From positions 8,589,610 to 8,653,609 of the forward strand of contig NC_035169.2 of assembly GCF_001659605.2 (NCBI RefSeq): 64,000 nt of DNA, given 5' to 3'. Source of the DNA: Manihot esculenta. Lineage: Eukaryota; Streptophyta; Magnoliopsida; Malpighiales; Euphorbiaceae. Positions 1 through 11,560 of the stretch are shown piece after piece. Under the pieces are notes generated by a model. The model worked only from the letters and a program-made list of their open reading frames with translations. It ran no database searches and was not told the origin of the DNA. A program made the position numbers and the translations under genes. Numbering within the stretch: the first letter of the stretch is position 1; every line of letters starts with the position of its first letter.

Positions 1-3000
1 GCCCAGAGAAAAATGCTCCAATCTTCTTGTACACAGGAAATGAAGGAGACATTGAATGGTTTGCTCAAAACACAGGATTCATGTTTGACAATGCTCCTCG
101 CTTCAAAGCCCTTCTGGTCTTTATTGAGGTACAATGATCTCTCAATGTGTTCTGTTCTTGAAAAGCCTTGAAGTTTATAAGCTGCTTTGGATTGAGCTGA
201 TGAATTAATTGCTGAATGAAATTGCAGCATAGGTTCTATGGGGAATCTATGCCTTTTGGAGGTGATAAAGATGTTGCTTATAGCAATGCGAGTACTCTTG
301 GTTACCTGAGTTCAACTCAGGCGTTGGCTGATTACGCCACTCTCGTCACTGATCTAAAGAACAATTTGTCTGCAACTGACTCTCCTGTGGTGGCTTTTGG
401 AGGTTCCTATGGCGGAAGTAAGGCATTGTTTATTTACATTTTGGTCTCTTTTTCCCTTGTTTAAGAATATATATATATACAAACTTTGCAGTGTTGGCCG
501 CTTGGTTTAGACTCAAATATCCTCATGTTGCCATTGGAGCTTTGGCTTCTTCTGCACCAATTCTTGGCTTTGTGAACTTAACTTCTCCTTATAGCTTCAC
601 TCGAATCATCACTAAAGATTTTAGAGTACATTCTCTCTCTCTCCCCGTGACATTTGCATCTGCATTTTATATTTCCACTAGTTTTTGTGCTAAAATATAT
701 TAGGCATGATAATCATAATATTTAGAAAAATTTATAATTTAGTTCATGTTGTCATTCTTAATAAATTAATTTTTATACTTTTAAAAATTTATTAAAACGT
801 CATTATTTTTTTATTAACGAAATACTCCTTTTAATTATTTTTACCATTAAAAATATAGAAAAAAATCAAATTACTCTCTTTTTCTCCTCTATCAATATTT
901 TTTTCCTCTTTTTCTTTAAAAGAGAAGGAAGTGATTCTTTTCCTTTTTCCTTATCATCATATTTTTCTCCTTATTTGTCTTTCTCTTCTGCTTCTTCTTC
1001 TTGTTTTTTTTCTTCTGTCATCTTCTTCATCTTTTTTCTTCATCTTCATTTTCTTTTTTTCCTTTTTCTTCTTCTATCTTTTGAAGAGGATGAGAGAACT
1101 AATTCATTAACGTAGGGGGGAGTGATAAGAATATTTTAATAAATTTTAAAAAAAATAAAAATATTTTAACGTACGTCAAAAAAGATAAAAATATTTTAAT
1201 ATATTTTTTAAAATATAAGAATTACCTTGTTAATAATTACAATATCTAGAGATTAAATAAAAATTTTTATTTGAAGTTAAAATTGAATTTTAAAATTTTT
1301 TTCTTTCATCTCTTATTTATTTTTAATAAAAAAAATAATTATTTTTTTGATGAAAAAAAAAATTATTAATAAAAAGAAAAAATAATAAATTTTTAAAAAT
1401 ATAGAAATTGATTGGTTAATAATAATAATAATATTTAAGAGTAAATAATAATTTCTTTTAATATTTAAGAGGGAAATTATCCGGTGCATTTAGTGTACCT
1501 ACTTTCTTACTTAGCCTTTTAAATTAAGTAATTTGATTGTGAAAATGGAAAAAACAGAGTGAAAGTGAGAATTGCTACCAAGTGATAAAAGCATCATGGC
1601 AACAAATTGAAGACATGGCGAATCAAAAAGGAGGACTCGAAAAGCTGCGCAAGTCCTTTAAAATATGCAAGTAAGAAAGAGCATTTTCTTAATTATTTAT
1701 AATTAATTAATTAGCATATAATATATAAAATTAATCATATTAAATATTAATTTTGTTTATGTTTCAGGAATTATATTAGTGGAGGAGCTCTGCTGAGTTG
1801 GCTTTCCACTGCGTGGGTCTACACAGCAATGACTGATTATCCAACTCCATCCAATTTTTTAAATCCCATGCCAGCTTATCCAGTCAAACAGGTTTTTTCT
1901 TAATTAAATATTGAGAATTTTCATATTTAATTCAATGCATTAGCCAAATATAATGTAACATTGAGAATTAATCCGTTAAGCTTTCATCTCCGTTGGAGGG
2001 TAAAATGGTCACTAAGCAATTGACTTTACGAAATAGATGTGCAAGGCGATAGATGATCCAGTGACTGGAAATGATACATTAGCAAAGTTGTCCGGTGCAG
2101 CTAGCGTTTACTATAACTACACTGGAACCGCCACGTGTTTCGATCTTAATGATACTTCTGATCCTCACGGTCTTGGTGGATGGTCTTGGCAGGTATTTTA
2201 TAAAATCTAAGACATTCCTTCATATTTGATAGAAAAAAATTGCCAAATTAAAATTAGCATTTAAAATTTGATGACCTTTTTTGTTGTAATTAAAAAAATT
2301 TAATTTTATGAATATCACTATCTAATATATTAAATTTTTAATAAATAAAAAATAAAATTAATATCATATCAACATAAATTAAAAGATGTTAGAATGTGTT
2401 TCTCTTAATTGGTAACAAAAGAAAAATTTTAGAATATTTATTAGGACCGCCGGATTTCTAGCATTTGGGCTGAGGCCGGACCCTGGAGAAGAAAACAGGT
2501 TCAAAATTCAATAAACTCCATTGAGCAGGCTGACCCATCATCGCGCCATCCAGCCCATGATTAAAGCAGGCCTGACTGACCATAGACTTGGATCCATTAG
2601 AGGAGAGTCTAGCTCGGTGACGTGATGGGAGGTAGAAGAGCAGACCCAGCTACCTCGCTGCCCTATTAGCATGCGCGCCGGAGGGAAATTAAATAGCCTC
2701 CTGATAGAGATGGATACGCTAGTAAGTCCGTACGTACAGGTTTGTGTGACAGGGACATGTGGCACTATAGTAAGATGGTGGTTATGCGTCACTAGAGGAT
2801 AAAGGAAAAAGAAATAAAGAGGGGAATACGTGATCTTCTTAGGCTAAGCTTAGACACACCCCTGTAAATCCTATTCTCTATGGATCTCAGAACATCAATT
2901 GACGTCGTCTGTGAGAAGCGAAGGAGATCTTTCCGTCATTGGAGTTTCCGTTTTCATAAACACCCACTGAGATCCACATGGCTAACTACAATGAAAACCA

Positions 3001-6000
3001 CACTAGCAACACCCAAAACGACCTGAGCTCAGCTCAAGAAGATTAGCAGTTTTCATTTTTCAGTCCCACAACCCCATTAAACCAACAACTTGTACTGTTC
3101 AATCCCTAGCCGAGCTCGGCAGGGAACATATCCAGAATAACTCTATATGATCAAGAGCTCCAAACTATGGCTCTTCAGCTACAGAATACTGCACACTGGC
3201 TGGGGCAGATGCTGTAATAGAGATGCCTTAATATCCCGTTGAACGTACCCCCTGTAGCTGAGGGCTTTAACGCCATTGAATCCCAACCCACCTTTAACTA
3301 CCAAATCCCCCAACAAAGTAGCCGGAGAACAGGAGAAAGAAGTGGAGGGGCCGCTATGGAAGATGAGACTGCAGTTAGATCTAGAGGTCGGAGGGCGAGA
3401 GAGCTCATTGAGAACGATGAGACTGAGAGCTATTCCGTTGGTCCAACAGGGAGGACAGAAAGCGAAGAGTGGGAGAGGGGATACCGCCTGGAGAAAAGGC
3501 CAAGGCAAAAGGAGACAGATGTAGATCGAAAGTTGCAGAGAATGAAGGAACAACTCCTGGCTGAGCTGGGGGCAAAAGATAATAGCCAGGCCCTCTTATC
3601 TATATCCTCACCATTTTCAAGATGGATCCAGTAGGAGACTATCCGGAAAAAGTTTATGATGCCACCGATAGAGGCTTATGACGGAGCAAGAAACCCCCAA
3701 GAGCACATCCTAAACTATAAGATGTTCATGGAGCTCTAAACTCTCTCAGACGCCTTGATATGTAAAGTTTTCCCCATCATCCTCACAGGACCAGCTAGGG
3801 CGTGGTTTAATAGCCTAGGGACGGAGAGCATTAAGAGCTTTATGGGCCTAGTCAACATATTCATCAGCCGATTCATTGCAGGGGTCTTGGCTAAGAGGAA
3901 GACCAACTATCTGAAGACGGTCCGACAAAGGAAGAATGAATATCTGAGAGAGTACGTGGCATGTTTCAACTCAGAGGCTTTGCAGATCCCCCGAGCTAGA
4001 CGAGGAAAGATTGGTGGAAGCTATGCAGAAGGGGACTACATCCCCTGAGTTTTTTGGGTCGCTGTGTAGAAAGTCACCCACCACCCTGGCAAAGCTGATG
4101 AAGAGAGTAAAAAAGTACATAAGACAGGATGACGCCTTAACTACTAGTAGGTTCGCTAGGGAGGCTGGAGACAAGAGAAAGGCTATGAAGGAGAGAAGGC
4201 GTGAGAGGCAGGAGAGGAGGCAGAATCGGGGACCTGAAGTGAACAGGCAGCCCTGGGATAGAAGAGAGCAGAGAACTTACCAACCCCAGATCCCTAAAGC
4301 CATCACCCCTCTGAACATATCCAGAGCCGAAATACTCATGGCGGTGCAAGATAAAGACTTCATCCTATGGCCTAAACTCATGAGAGCTGAGGCCAGCCGA
4401 AGGGATCCTGATAAATACTGCCAATATCACCGGACGCACGATCACGATACCAACAGCTACTACCAGCTAATCAATGAGATAGAAAGATTGATCAAGAGAG
4501 GGCACCTCCGGAACTTCATGAAAAAACCAGAAGGAGAGAGGCCCCAGCAGAATGCAGTGGCGAAAAGACCCCATAGACATGGAGCAGGGCCAGTGAATGA
4601 TGGCTCCAGTGGAACCATCAATATGATCATGGGAGGAACTAAAGGTCAGATGAGCAAGAGAGGGAAAAAGAGAAGCTGGAATAGAGAGGGGAATAGCAAT
4701 GAAGTCCCGTAGATAGTAAAGCACTCCCTAGTGACCATCTCCTTTTCTCCTGAAGATACTCATAGGATTCAGATGCCCCACGACGATGCCTTAGTCATTA
4801 AGGTCGTCATTCACAACTTCAGGGTCTGCAAGATCCTGGTAGACGATGGAAGTAAAGTGAACTTGCTGCCTTATAGAGTGTTTCAGTAGATGAACATACT
4901 AGAGGAGCAAATGGTGAGGGATCAGGCCCCGGTCAAGGGGATAGGGGGAATCCGGTGGCAGTAGAAGGGAAGGTGAAGGTGGCCTTGACGTTGGGAGAAC
5001 CACCCCTACCTTCAGGCCTTGATTGTACCCAGAAGCGAACATATTGAAGGCCTTATTATATATCTTCTCTTTCATCTCATCAGAGGCCTTGTACTCTTCA
5101 AGTAGCGCTTCACAGGCTTATTGAATCTTGGCCTTCAGTTTAGCAAAGTCCTTGTATTCTTGGAGGCATTCTTCACAGGCCAGCTAGACCCTATCCTCAG
5201 CACCCCTGTCATCCCTCGGCAGGGCAAAACACCTCTCCTCTAGAGCAGTGACCTCTTGGCTGAGTTGTTGTTATTGAAGGTGAGACTCTTCCTCCACCGA
5301 AGCCATGCCTTTCAGATCCTCGGGATGCTTGTTGAGCTCCTGCTAAAAGACAGCAACACGGGCCAAAGCTTCCTCTTGCTGGGCCCTTGCCTCGTCGCAT
5401 TGAGCCTGGGCCTCATCCCGCTGGCGGCAGGACTCCGCCAAAGAAGACAACTGCACCAAAGCCTCATGCCATCGAGACTCTGTCGTAGAAGCCCGCTCGA
5501 AAGCCCTACTCACCTCCTCCCGCATCTCCCCTAAGCGCTTAGTGAGGTCTTCGAGTTGATTTTTGAGGTCGATTATATGCCTGCGAGCCTCACCAGTGGC
5601 CACAATGTTCTCCTCAAGGCAGGCTTCGTCAACAAGTTGGTCCATTGAATTCTGGAGGGATTGCTCCCGAGCGTCGATCTCCATAAAAATGTCTAGCACC
5701 TGACACAAAAGAGATGACAAATAGAGTAAGGATACCATAAAAAAAAAAGCAAACCTAAGGATAGTGAAATAACTCACAATGAGGAGCATCTCCCGAAAAC
5801 TATCCCCTAGGTCCTCCCGGGACCGCGAGCGAAAAGACACCTATTGCTTGGTGGAGCAGGTTAGATGACTGGCAAAAACGAGAAAGCATGGATCAAATAC
5901 ATCAAAGACCCCTCCAAACATTCTCTCGTGCAGCATCTCGGCCATAGAGGCCGCTGCGGACCTAGGAGTCACCTCAGCAGCATTGAGGAGCTCGTTGTCA

Positions 6001-9000
6001 GGGGCTGAAGACAACTGCCCTATGGCCTGTTTCCCCTTGTCGGCAGGAGGAGGAAGAATAGTCTCGGGAGGAGCCACACGTGCCTTCTTGGCGGCATGGC
6101 CCTCGGGAGGGACTTTGGAAGTTTAGGCTCGCTTGCTAGTGGCACTACCTATTACAATAGCGCCAGTGCCAATGGCCTATTGAGATCGAGCTGCAGAAGG
6201 AGCGACCTCGGTCCCCCCCTTAGAGCCACCCTCCGTAGACTCGTCGATGGTGATAGGCTCCTGGAAAGCCGGAGTGGAAGTTGATTTAAGCCTTGGAGGC
6301 GCAGGAGACTTGGAAGAGCCCGGAGTCCTTCCTTAAGTAGAGGCCCGGGAGGCTGTAGAACGAGAGCCCTTAGACGCGAGCACTAGCGCCCGGGAAGAAG
6401 CAGGGGCAGGGCAGCAGCCCGGCCTGCCACGCTGGGACAGATGGTATGAAACACCTCTCGAGTCACGTCCGCCACCGATCGACCAGTCTGGAAGGCCTTC
6501 ATGTTCTCCCGGAACATCGTAAAATTTTTGGGAGGCTTAATCTTCTCCATCGGCACATAAGAGGATAAAAAAACAAAAATAACTCAAGTTAGAGATAAAC
6601 AAAAGAAAAAAGAAAAAGGTAGAAGAAAAAACAAAACATCAATAAATAAATACCAGTTTCCTGGCAGTCCCAAAGACTGGACACGAACATGCACTTCTCG
6701 ATATCATACTTCCGCAAGATAGAGGCCAGTCGGAGAAGGCAGATCTTGTCCATCAGGGGCAGCCGAGGAAGGTTGTTACGACCTGGGGGACATCCTTCCA
6801 AGAGAGATCAACATTCCAAGTTATACCAGAGTCTTCCTTCAGCTCTACCATCATGAAGCCTTCAACCCAGCCCTTAATGGAGTCCTTGTACCCCGAGAAG
6901 ATAGACAACTCTCCTTGGGGAGTAAAATAATAGAACCCTTGGCTAGTCTGAATTAGACGAAAAAGATAGAAAATAAAATAGCAGAAGGGACAAAACCACA
7001 GCACAAGCTAATAGATTCAAAAGAGCACATGAAAAGAATGGAATTTGGTGAGAGCATGCGAGGAGTTACTCCGAAGTAATGGAAAACCTCGATGAAGAAA
7101 GGAGAAAAAGGAAAGGTCAAACCAAAATCGTGTTGCTTGACATAGAAGATCAAGTTGCGATCCCGCTGGGGGTTAATCAAACCCAATTGAGGAGGAACAG
7201 GAAGAACGATCCTCTCATTGCGGTGAGGAGTCCTAATGTTGTAAATGGAGGTATTTAGGTAATTGGGAGAAAAGAAATTGGTAAGGGAGGCAGAAGTGAT
7301 GGTGGACCTCAAATTTATGATGTCGGGATTCTAGGGGCAGCCATTACGGAGTAGAAGACGTACCTCAAAGAAATTTTACAGAAGGTGAGGAAGACGAAGT
7401 ACAGAAAGCAGGGCGAGAAGAAGAGTCTGGAGAAAAATAGAGAATTTGAATTTGAAAAGAGTAAAGATAGAGAAGAGACGTTTTTTACAAAAGTCTCTCT
7501 AGGACCGCGCGGTCATAAATGAAGACCTAGGGATTTACCCTCTTATTAATAAAAGAGTAAAGATAGAGAAGAGACGTTTTTTACAAAAGCCTCTCTAGGA
7601 CCGCGCGGTCATAAATGAAGACCTAGGGATTTACCCTCTTATTAATCATGAAATAATTACTGAGGAGGTAAAGAGGCATTTGATGACCGCCGAGCTTCTG
7701 GCACCCGGACCGAGGCCGGACCTTGGAGGAGAAAACAGGCCCAAAGCCCAATAGAGCCCATTGAGCAAGTTGACCCATCATCACGCCATCTAGCCCGTGA
7801 CTAAAGCAGGTCAGTTGACCCTAGGCTTGGATCCATCAGAGAATAGTCTAACTCAAGAACGTGACAGGAGGTAGGAGAGCAAGCCCAGTTATTTCGTGGC
7901 CCTATCAGCATGTGCGCCGGAGGGGAATTAAATGGACGCCTGACAGAGATGGGTACGCTGATACATCCGTATATACGGGTCTGTGTGACAAGAACGGGTA
8001 ATACTGTAATAAGGTGACAGTTATGCGTCACTAGAGAACAAATAAAAAAGGAATAAAGAGGGAATACGTGATCTTTCTAAACTAAACTTAGACACACCCC
8101 TATAAATTCTATTTTCTCTAAATCTCATAACCTCATATATAAAATAATTAGGTGATAAAATTTTTTTACTTTCTTCAATATAAGTGTAGTAATGTAAGAG
8201 TATCCAAGAAATGGATGCATGCACGCATGTTCCTTCACATGCTGATGTTTTGTAAAGATAATGATACTAAGATTATCTTTAGCTTTTCTCGGCAAAGTTT
8301 TATTTCCTTAATCATATTTACATGGCCCATCTTGTCTTTTTCATTTAAATTCCCTTCTTATCCATTCTCTCTTCTTTACCTTCAAGATTCTTAAGATAAT
8401 TAGATTCTGAGCGTGGGAGAGAGTGAGTAATGTGGCTTGGTTACACCTTTTCCTTCAACTAGCTTTTAAATAAATTAAATTAAATTTAAATTAATAAGTA
8501 TAACTCTAACTCTATTATTATTATTATTGGAAAAACAAGAATTTTTCAAATTCAAAAATAAATAAACATAGGTGATAATTGTAGCTTGAATCAAGATTAC
8601 ACTTGATTGTTCACTGCACTGTATGGTTGATTAATTGACCTTTTTTCACTGAACTTAGAATTTTACTCTAGAAAACTATAACTCATATAAAGAGAAATTC
8701 TATTTCTTCTCTCACAAAAGTCCATTTAAAATAAAAAACTAGAAATTCAAACTTTTTTTTAATGGGAAAATAGAAAAATCGGAAATGTAGGCATGCACAG
8801 AGATGATACTTCCAACAGGAGGCAGCGATGAAGAAAGCATATTTCCAGCTTCAAATTGGAACTACAGTCAGAGGCCCTCTTCCTGCCTTGGTGTTGAGCC
8901 TCGACCCGATTGGATTCCTACAGAGTTTGGTGGTCATGTGTGTCAATTTTCTATTTAATTCCATTCTTTAAATATTATCAAACTAAAATTCCAACAATTT

Positions 9001-9501
9001 TTATGAATCCTTAAAGTTTCTCTCATTGTTTTCAACAGAATATCAAGAGAGTGCTGAAGAGATTTGGAAGTAATATCATCTTCTTTAATGGCTTACGAGA
9101 CCCCTGGAGTGGTGGAGGGTACGTTCTCTCCTTCTCTTCTCTTAATTTTGTTTAGTTCATACTTTTCTTTTCTTTCCCTAACTATCCAAAAATCAAAATT
9201 AATTTTGGCTTTTAATTTAGAAATTTTGTGGTATTATTGCAGGGTGGTAAGTGATATATCCAAGAGCATAGTTACCATAGTAGCAGAAAAAGGTTAGTGG
9301 ATATGAATTAATTAATTTTGCTTTTAATTTAGAAATTAGGTTAATTAATTTTTTTTTTTTTTTGGTATTTAATATGTGGAACGTACATAAGGGGCTCATC
9401 ATGTAGACTTGAGATTTGCAACAAGTGAAGACCCAACATGGCTTCGACAAGTGAGGCAAAGAGAGGTTACCATCATTGCTCAGTGGCTCTCTGAGTATTA
9501 A
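1..9501 (+). CDS. Serine carboxypeptidase S28 (lysosomal Pro-X carboxypeptidase-like), 5' end outside window
   Basis: A peptidase of family S28, expected to remove a C-terminal residue after proline in the vacuole or apoplast. Exons read: 1-128, 228-417, 492-625, 1558-1670, 1768-1891, 2037-2192, 8791-8937, 9039-9118, 9243-9292 and 9392-9501 (TAA at 9499-9501); phases agree throughout. The nucleophile motif GGSYGG lies at the 417/492 junction, the catalytic Asp is in the DPW segment of the 9039 exon, and the catalytic His in AHHVDLR of the last exon, so the triad is intact. The signal peptide and first exons lie upstream of the window. The intron 2193-8790 is 6.6 kb because a gypsy element sits in it; the intron 626-1557 is AT-rich with nothing recognisable. 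The reading frame is uninterrupted, so the gene is probably functional if the long intron is spliced. Family assignment is firm; the exact substrate is inferred. Confidence 0.9.
2441..2897 (+). repeat. 5' LTR of the gypsy element
   Basis: This 457-bp copy matches 7681-8135 over its whole length with many substitutions, so the insertion is not recent. It ends in CA at 2896-2897, directly before a primer-binding-like segment. The same LTR family recurs at four other places in the window. Confidence 0.88.
2898..2917 (+). other. Primer-binding-site region of the gypsy element
   Basis: The bases after the LTR, ATTGACGTCGTCTGTGAG, resemble the TGGCGCCGTCTGTGGGA type of segment found just inside many plant gypsy LTRs, with several changes. 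The corresponding tRNA was not identified. Confidence 0.5.
3239..4945 (+). pseudogene. Degraded gypsy gag with protease remnant
   Basis: The gag-like reading is split over frames 3239-3634, 3755-4048 and 4011-4712. In-frame stops interrupt the segment around 3631 and 3736, and a frameshift falls near 4020-4040. The core segment ([16 protein letters not shown] and the following LAKRKTNYL) is typical of the plant retrotransposon gag domain. Downstream, at about 4785-4890, a retropepsin-like stretch [11 protein letters not shown] carries the D(D/S)G active-site pattern. Stops follow and no reverse transcriptase is reached. This is a non-functional copy. Confidence 0.85.
5012..7312 (-). pseudogene. 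Antisense extra ORF of gypsy element (putative gypsy-type transposon protein family)
   Basis: Read on the minus strand from about 7312, the N-terminal part contains [18 protein letters not shown] and LSPNS, the pattern of the plant 'putative gypsy type transposon' family. Later pieces (6753-7004, 6589-6801) continue the domain. The segment 6077-5841 is Pro/Ala-rich, and 5700-5012 is a long charged coiled-coil-like region ending [15 protein letters not shown]. At least one in-frame stop (near 5120) and frame changes break it. A donor near 7005 and an acceptor CTAATTCAG just before the segment [11 protein letters not shown] suggest that some breaks could be introns. Its function in these elements is unknown. 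Confidence 0.68.
7455..7646 (+). repeat. Tandem duplication, two 96-bp units
   Basis: Units 7455-7550 and 7551-7646 are direct neighbours and differ at only one base seen (AAGTCTCT versus AAGCCTCT). The duplication lies between the antisense frame and the 3' LTR and is much less diverged than the two LTRs, so it arose after insertion or was copied with the element. Confidence 0.9.
7681..8135 (+). repeat. 3' LTR of the gypsy element
   Basis: A 455-bp LTR starting TGATGACCGCC and ending CCTCA, homologous end to end with 2441-2897. Both copies keep the segments TTATGCGTCACTAG and TAGACACACCCCT. Confidence 0.88.
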
Positions 9502-11134
9502 CATGACTTGGCCCATACACATTTCTAATATCTTCTTTATTTTATATTTAATAATATTATAATTTTACACTCATAAATTTAGTCTGATAATAAATATATC
9601 GTATAAATCTAAAAAATTTTAAATTTTATTTTTTTAATTTTAATTCCATTCAAAAAAAAATTATAATTTTAACTCTATTTTTATTATCTTTTATTATAAT
9701 AACAGAAATAAATATAATAATTTTTAAATTATTATTATTAGCTTTTTAAATCCAAGAAAATTTTTATAGTAGTGTATTTAGATTTCTTTTTTTTTTTCAT
9801 AATATAATTACATTTCTCTTGCTTTATCAATAGGAAAGGAAAACGCAATTGATCAATATACAGGCTTAATAAAAAATTATCACGAAAACAGATTTAATTT
9901 ACCTTCTAATAAATATTTTTAAAATTTAAAATAAATAAAATAATATATTAATTATATAATATTAAAATTAAATTTAATAAATTTTATTATAATAATATTA
10001 AAATAATAAAATAATTTCTACATTATTTTTTAAAACCGTATCTAAAATATATTTATATGTAATGATTGAGACGAAGGCAAGGCAATGTATAAACATGTGT
10101 TTGCCCTTTTAAGCTTGTGTTTGACTTTCAAAGTTAGGGCAGGATGAATGGGACACGTTAGTCCACCGTTCAAACTTTGCAATTAGCTGATTAGATTGAT
10201 GGAGTGGTCTCAACTTTTGTTTCAATTTTCTTGGAAATAACATAAAACTCTCCGATCAAAATCATAGATTTTATAAAAAAATTAATTTAATTGATTTATA
10301 TTTTTATAATTTTAATTTTAAAAAATAAATTATGTAAAACGAGAGGATAAAAAAAGTGTCGTTATATTCAATAATACATGTCCATAATTTCCACATGATA
10401 ATTGAGGAAAAATAAATAAATAAATAAATAATACGTGTCCATAATTTCCAAATGTAATTGCTGGGTTTCCATGTAGGGACATAGCTATGAAATTGTAAGC
10501 ATTCAAGGGGAGTGGACACAAGGGACCATGCTTCCTGATGAGTCTTTACATATGCGGTCCCACGCCCACACCCTACAACCCTATCACCATCACTACTCCC
10601 CGTCCACCGCTTCCCTACGAATCACAAGTGCGACGTGTCAAAAACCCAACTGCTTCATCATCATGATTATTATCATCATCAAGCTCCTTGGCTGCACTTT
10701 GCACGCAAAGGTAAGGGGAAGCATGCCATCAACAGTAGCATGAAGGGGAGACCACCAAAAGGGAAAGAAAAAATTAGAAAAAGAAAGAAGAAATGGGTTG
10801 GTTTGGTTGGGACATGGACTTTGTGGACCCTCTTTCTTTTTGAATCTAGTGGACACCCTGATTTTAGCCCACGCATGCCTTCTGATCTGATGGGATGTGA
10901 AATCTTCATTTTCATCAACCATTACAAGCAGGCCGATTACCGGAGAGCCAATATTTTTCGTTGGTATATGCAATTTCATATCGAAATTCCATTGGTACAA
11001 TAATTATCAGGATTTATTGTATAGTAAAAAAAATAATGTTATAATAAAAAAAATACATATCTAATAACGTAAATAATGGTACATTTAATCTTTATCATTA
11101 TATTTCATTGAATTTAATATTTTAAAATATAGAG
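9502..11134. other. Intergenic, AT-rich, no gene seen
   Basis: The first 100 bp or so is presumably the 3' UTR of the carboxypeptidase gene. The rest holds long A/T stretches and an imperfect direct repeat around 10372-10400 and 10431-10460 sharing GTCCATAATTTCCA. Reading frames at 10528-11003 overlap on both strands and show no family resemblance. Confidence 0.5.
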
Positions 11135-11560
11135 AATAGGGTTTACAGTATGAGTATAAATTTAACTGAAAAGAAAAATCTTCATTTTTAGTTTCGTACG
11201 TACAGACATCTCTATCAGTGACGTCTAACGGCATGTTAGTGACGTCTAACGTATACATACAATAATTATCCCTTTTTCCTTTTATCTGTTAATGACGTCT
11301 AATGATCTTTCACTCAGATCTGTACAGACGGACGCATCAAAATTTCTTTTAATGTCAGACTGCTATTTAATTCTCCCTCGCGCAGGCAAGCAAGGCTGCG
11401 AAGTAACTAAATATGCCTTACCTATATCTTGTCACGTCATTGGGCTGAGTTCTTAAAAGATGGGTCTGCGCGCGTGTTTGGTCCATCCTGTTTCATATTT
11501 TCGGATCAGAACGCTCCGCGTGGACTGATCTGTTCATGAAAAAAACTTTATGGATTTTGG
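11135..11560 (-). repeat. Degenerate LTR of the same gypsy family, antisense
   Basis: In reverse orientation this stretch follows the order of the 2441/7681 LTR: a GGGTTTACAG end, a TGACG(CA/TC)TAAC segment, GTACAGACG, CTATTTAATTCTCCCTCGCG and TGTCACGTCATTGGGCTGA. The TGACGTCTAA piece is present three times (about 11218, 11238, 11291), so the remnant is internally rearranged. No coding part is attached. Confidence 0.6.

Larger units (their letters stand above)
2441..8135 (+). mobile_element. Non-autonomous Ty3/gypsy LTR retrotransposon (Tat-like, pol deleted)
   Basis: Two direct LTRs (2441-2897 and 7681-8135) flank an internal region with a degraded gag, a protease remnant and a long antisense reading frame. 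Reverse transcriptase, RNase H and integrase are absent: the sense frame ends soon after the protease remnant at about 4945, and the antisense frame begins at about 5012. A purine-rich stretch just before 7681 fits a polypurine tract. No clean target duplication is visible (flanks ATTTA and TATAT), and the 5' LTR begins TTAG where the 3' LTR begins TGAT, so the ends have decayed. It lies in an intron of the S28 carboxypeptidase gene, in the same orientation. Extra antisense frames between pol and the 3' LTR are known in the plant Tat lineage of gypsy elements; the lineage call here is inference. Confidence 0.88.

Noticed and set aside
8021..8394. Short frames downstream of the 3' gypsy LTR
   Set aside because: They cross the LTR boundary and intron DNA of the carboxypeptidase gene, with no coding signature.
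10528..11003. Overlapping frames on both strands near 10.6-11.0 kb
   Set aside because: Histidine-rich and lysine-rich runs come from CAT/ATC and AAG repeats; no domain could be recognised on either strand.
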